64,000 nt of DNA from Lytechinus pictus (taxonomy: Eukaryota; Echinodermata; Echinoidea; Temnopleuroida; Toxopneustidae). The notes under the pieces are model-generated. The model was given only the letters and a program-made list of their open reading frames with translations. It had not been told where the DNA came from and did no database searches. Location: the NCBI RefSeq assembly GCF_037042905.1, contig NW_026974141.1, positions 2,641,001 through 2,705,000 of the forward strand, written 5' to 3'. Shown here piece by piece: positions 59,770-64,000 of this stretch. The position numbers and the translations under genes are program-made. Within the stretch, counting starts at the first letter, position 1; each line of letters opens with the position of its first letter.

Positions 59770-60030
59770 ATGGGCCCCATCTTACAAAGAGTTATGATTG
59801 ATCCGATCAACCACAACTATGGAAAGCCAGCAACGTCAACGTCTATTATGCATGTTTGTTCAAAATATTTTCTATCTATATGATGTATATTCATACTTTC
59901 ATTGTTTCCTTGAACAATCAATGTGCTTCTCTTTGTTACAAAGGACATTGTGCAAATTTTCATGTAGAAAAATTATGGCACTGATGGATTTCCATAGAAT
60001 TACGATTGATTGGATCAATCATAACGGGGC
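59770..60030. mobile_element. Third copy of the ATTGATTGGATCAAT MITE
   Basis: Begins GGGCCCCATCTTACAAAGAG and ends ATCATAACGGGGCCC, with interior ATGTGCTTCTCTTTGTTACA as in 31884-32347. In the upstream flank of the transporter gene. Confidence 0.65.
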
Positions 60031-60629
60031 CCTGGCCTCATGGTCTCACCCCCGGAAACATTTTCTGCGTACGCCCATGATCAATGCTGAAAATTTAGTG
60101 AAATCACACATTTGCACCTTGGCTCCAAAACTGCATGACCGAGCTTGCGCATGAATCCAAATCAAGTTAATGATCAGTACGAAGTTCAGTATAGAATTTC
60201 AATAAAAGGAAATGATCCAGTAAGTGATTTATATTGTTGACGAGAAATCTGTATCAGTGAGGGCTCGTTTGATGAAAAATTGCTAATTCTTGGTGTTAAA
60301 GAAGAAAATATTGGACTTTGCTACCGTTTTCAGTATACAGTTCCCATTATTGTTTGGTCCGCACCATTCAGGCCCCGCACAAGCGTTCAGTAACTGTAGC
60401 AGGTGTCACGCGCGTAAAACATTCCCCATAGACTTGTGTGTTAAAATGGCACTTAAGAAAAATTCATAAAAAATAAATGTGAAATTAGAGGGTCGAATGT
60501 TTACTACCTTTGGATAGGATATATATCTGACATTCCATATCTGACCAGAGAAGGGTATCGTAGCCAGCTCATTTTAAAAATAAATCGCCACTTATGAAGA
60601 TAACTATGATGGGATCAAATTCATCTTAC

Positions 60630-60873
60630 TGAAACAGTAAAATAGCCCCAATTCTTCCGCCAGTCAAAAAATAGTTCCAAATCATCGATATATCTTCCCA
60701 ATTTGGGCAAAGGAAGTTCAGTAGTTACCATTTCTAGAATCAGTGTTAGATTTTGAATCATATTCATACACTTTTGCCAATCAGCAATATCAAATTGAAA
60801 AAATTCGAATGGGTTGGGTCGAACGAATATCTTTAGCCCTCTTGATGTAATTAGGCTCATGGCACCAGCAGAG
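60630..60873 (-). CDS. Possible internal exon of an unidentified gene
   Basis: On the minus strand an open stretch is bounded by acceptor CATAGTACAG and donor GTAAGATG. It would encode about 81 residues including FVRPNPFEFFQFDIADWQKC and LGRYIDDLELFFDWRKNWGY, with ordinary amino acid composition and no stop. I recognise no family. It lies 2.8 kb upstream of the transporter start on the same strand. It could be an exon of the next gene, an old transposon fragment, or chance. Confidence 0.4.
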
Positions 60874-61244
60874 CTGTACTATGATGGTGCTGATAAAAAC
60901 AGCACCAAAATAGCCCACGCCATTCATCAACTAAAAAAAATACGACTTAGCCCGGGTCTGGTCTGGAACAGCATGTTTATTATTTGAACCAACTAGAATT
61001 TTGGATGAACTTAGCCTTAAAAGAATTGCGATATTTATATTATTCAGATTTTTGACAACGCGTGAGGTCAGTTCCTCTATATTTCGTGTACATGCAAATT
61101 CTGTAAATTGCCAATATAAAATCTATGATTCGAGAGATCATATGTATAGATAAAAACATTTCATTGACTTCATGATGTTTGACAGAGTTAAGGCCTATAT
61201 ATAGGCCCGCACGTCAGGACTAGCGATCGACCTCATCATTTATT

Positions 61245-61470
61245 TATTTTATTAATTCATTCATGCATTCATTCATTCGTTCATTCATTCATTCATTAAG
61301 TCATTCATTTATTCAATAATCAATTCATTCATTAATTTATTCAATAATTCATTCATTCATTCATTCATTCATGTATTGATTGATTGACTTATGTATGTAT
61401 GTATTTATTTGTCTATCTATCCATTCATTTATTCATTCATTCATTTATATATTCATCTTTATTTTTATTC
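61245..61470. repeat. (ATTC)n microsatellite
   Basis: About 220 bp of ATTC with ATTT and GATT variants in the upstream flank. Confidence 0.95.
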
Positions 61471-62129
61471 ATTTTGGGATGTCATATTTTCAACAACAAA
61501 AAAGACTGAACTTGTCCCTCGTATACGCGTCGTCCTCGATACACAATTGATATCATGATGAGAATATTGTTTCTCGAATAAGTGCGGTTCTCAAAGAATA
61601 ATGCGGGTGGATATCGACTTGTTCAAGAGCTAGGTAGTGAGAGGGCTTAACTACCCGAGTACAGAACTATATATATACTCTCACTTGATCAGAGATAATT
61701 CGATACAACAGAAGCAGTTTTTTGTTATACAGGCATATTATCATAGCGCTTGCTCAAAAGTGCAATACATTATAATGAGTTGAATTTATTATGTAAATGT
61801 GGGTACACAGACATCACTATCATCATAAAGGTGAATAATTATCATGCAGCTACGGGACTGTCCAAAATATTAAAATCATCTTTATAACCACTAGATGTTA
61901 CAACACATCAGTATAGTGGTCCTTGATTCAAGTACAAATCGAAAAAAAAAACCAAACAATGTTCTAACTTTGTGGAATCGTAACGAGACTATTTGTATAC
62001 TAAAAGAATTAAGCCGATTTATTACTCTAAAGAGCAAGGGTGGTAAAATGTATCCCTGAGGGAGGCATATTCCTTACTAAGATGCGTATTGTTATACAAC
62101 ACTGCAGTACAATACAGGTCCTACATACT

Positions 62130-62330
62130 GGTGACACGACATTTGCTCCTGCGATAATTATCCGCGCTTAATTTCGTCTAAGATGTAGAGTTGCAATAGG
62201 ATTTTATGATAGGTTTTAGGGTTAGGTTTAGGGTACGGTGTAGTGTTAAACCCAGGGTTGAAGTTGGTCATTCAATTAGTGTGTGGAATTTAGAGCGGAG
62301 AAATTGTCGCCAGATCAAATGTCATGAAAC
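62130..62330. mobile_element. Copy of the GCGACAATTGCTCCG MITE family
   Basis: CGACATTTGCTCCTGCGATA at the left and GGAGAAATTGTCGCCAGATC then AAATGTCATG at the right, with TTTAGGGTTAGGTTTAGGG inside. Confidence 0.7.
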
Positions 62331-63409
62331 CTATATAATACTATATAGGACCTGTGATGTGTAATCATTTCATACAACCAGGGTTATGAACCTAATTTTG
62401 TTCATTAAGAGTTTAAAGAAAGCTTGAACAAAATCACGTTCAAACTATTAAGCAACAGTGTTCATTAAGCAATACATGTTAGAAATTGAACATTGCTGTT
62501 TGAATTAAAAAAAACCTATATCAAAAAAGGGGGGGAAATCAGAACTCAACCAGCAATGATCAATTTCTAATATGTAGACTATAGCTTAAAATGTGAACAT
62601 ACATTCTTCACATTTTTATATAAAACATTTCTCAAAACTCTCTTTTCACCACCTAAAGCGCACCTGCAAGTTCACATGATTTACCAGGCTTTATGAATAC
62701 AGGTTTTCAGTGCGTGCACTCTGCTTATCTCCTTTTTTTTTAGTTCCGTTCTTTAATCTCTATATGCATGTAACGGCGCCAAGTTCTATATACGCGGAAT
62801 CACAAAGCGTATATATGTATTTCTTTTCACGAAAATGTTATATTGACTTTCTGTTCATTTTTTTGGTGCTGAACAATAGGGATAAAACCAGTACAAATCT
62901 GTTTACCTAGAAATAAATATTCAACTGCGAGTATTACTGTGGCTATTGAAAGGAAAGTCAATTCAAGCGTATATCCAAAAATATTTATTTTCCGTTAATG
63001 AATGGTAATCAAAGCCAGTACTGAAGAGTGGTTTCAAAAAGTATTATAGTTTTAATTGTTATTTTGTTGTATATTCTAATAGTTGGTTGATAATCGTTTG
63101 GGGTGAATATGGGTAAGGGAATTCTGTAAAAGAAGTAAGGCGACTCGGTTCTGTGCCTTCCGCGGTTAAAAAGGGGGGCCATGAAAGGGGGCGACTCAGT
63201 CACCATTTTTTCTCCAAAAGCTTCTCATTCTGCATAGGCCTACCATTTTACTTCGTTCAAACCGTGTGTTCCCGCATGCTTCACCCCCTTACAAATCTTT
63301 GATAATCTTTAACTTGATAACCATAAATAAAACGCGAGGCATTTTTACGTATAAAATAAAAAAAACATGATCTATTTTGTAGGTCTACATACAGTAAAAA
63401 CGATCTTTA

Positions 63410-63600
63410 ACATTCACAACGCTGTTTACTATACATGTATGAACCTTACAATAGTTGTTTAACAGTTTAGAGTTAAACAACCATGCTTGATTCATTGAGA
63501 ATTGAATGTTAAAAGATAAACTTTGTAGTTTAGGATTTCAAACATTTGTTTAAACTATTTAAACAACTACTGTTAGGTTCATGTGTAACAGCATAATTCA
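63410..63600. mobile_element. MITE with AACCTTACAATAGTTGTTTAA ends
   Basis: TGAACCTTACAATAGTTGTT at the left pairs with AACAACTACTGTTAGGTTCA at the right. Sequence around 62385-62520 has similar GAACCTAA/GTTCATTAAG motifs and may be a degraded relative. Confidence 0.65.
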
Positions 63601-63739
63601 TCAAATTTATAACGCAAGTTTATAATCATTTTTTTTAATTCAGAAAAGAAAAGGTATGAATTATCAGGAATATAAAAACACGAAAAAGGGGAATCAGAAA
63701 AAAAAACTAAAAGTTTATCGGCTAAATTGTTAAGATAGG

Positions 63740-63985
63740 GCGGCATACACATGACTAGATTGAATGGGCAAAAATTACCTAAACTCTAAAAAATATTGGG
63801 TAAAAATGCTCCATGATGATAATTATGTGTCCAACATACATTTGGCATCTCTTTTGGGCATTTTCATTTATACAGTGTAATAAAAATTTTGCCAATTTTA
63901 AAGTAATTGCTGTTTAATTTTTTAACCTTACTGGACAGTATGCTTCCCGCATTGGGTAAAAATACTGCCCAAAATTGGTTGGACA
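63740..63985. mobile_element. Relative of the TGGACAGTAT MITE
   Basis: Contains GGGCAAAAATTACC, TTTTGGGCATTTTCA, CTGGACAGTATGCTTCCC and GGGTAAAAATACTGCCC, as in 55080-55265. Runs up to the window end. Confidence 0.55.
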
Positions 63986-64000
63986 CATATTAACCTCGTG

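Overview
The window is AT-rich animal nuclear DNA. Its genes are intron-rich with canonical GT/AG splice sites, and its non-coding sequence is full of transposon debris: tRNA-derived SINEs, a LINE with its 3'-tail fragments, hAT, Tc1/mariner and Harbinger MITEs, and long microsatellites. The gene families and the SINE/MITE repertoire suggest a marine deuterostome invertebrate, most likely an echinoderm. That placement is inference; no species was identified.

Two host genes can be reconstructed exon by exon, with every intron phase agreeing, both on the minus strand. (1) 33557 down to 6271: a complete 11-exon MTCH2-type mitochondrial carrier homologue (313 aa). (2) 57836 down to 41005: a complete 8-exon amino acid/auxin permease family (AAAP, Aa_trans) transporter (468 aa). 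A single spliced-looking exon of unknown identity lies at 60630-60873 (minus).

The most unusual region is intron 5 of MTCH2. It holds a 12.2 kb PIF/Harbinger-type transposon (13306-25503) with 24-bp perfect terminal inverted repeats and a 3-bp ATT target duplication. Its transposase gene (plus strand, 16050-17472) is dead: it has a frameshift, an in-frame stop, a small insertion and a MITE inside it. Its partner gene, a Myb/SANT-like DNA-binding protein (minus strand, 25002 to 18497), is open through every exon. That partner gene contains a tandem array of six 312-bp units (20118-21822). Each unit carries the same 54-nt phase 2-2 exon with its own acceptor and donor, so 18-residue Ser/Thr-rich blocks can be added in frame. 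MTCH2 intron 5 is also phase 2 and has the same transcriptional direction, so in-frame exonisation into MTCH2 mRNA is formally possible.

Two further places show exon/donor boundaries caught in local tandem duplication: the 3' part of MTCH2 exon 5 (three copies, 26098-26632) and the donor end of transporter exon 5 (six units of about 138 bp, 44842-45663).

Layout: 1-6270, 3' flank of MTCH2 with MITEs and minisatellites; 6271-33557, MTCH2 with the nested Harbinger element; 33558-41004, intergenic repeats, LINE tails and minisatellites; 41005-57836, transporter gene with a 5'-truncated LINE in intron 1 and a (CTA)n tract in intron 2; 57837-64000, upstream flank with MITEs, a SINE body, an (ATTC)n tract and the orphan exon. 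No rRNA gene, functional tRNA gene or CRISPR array was seen.
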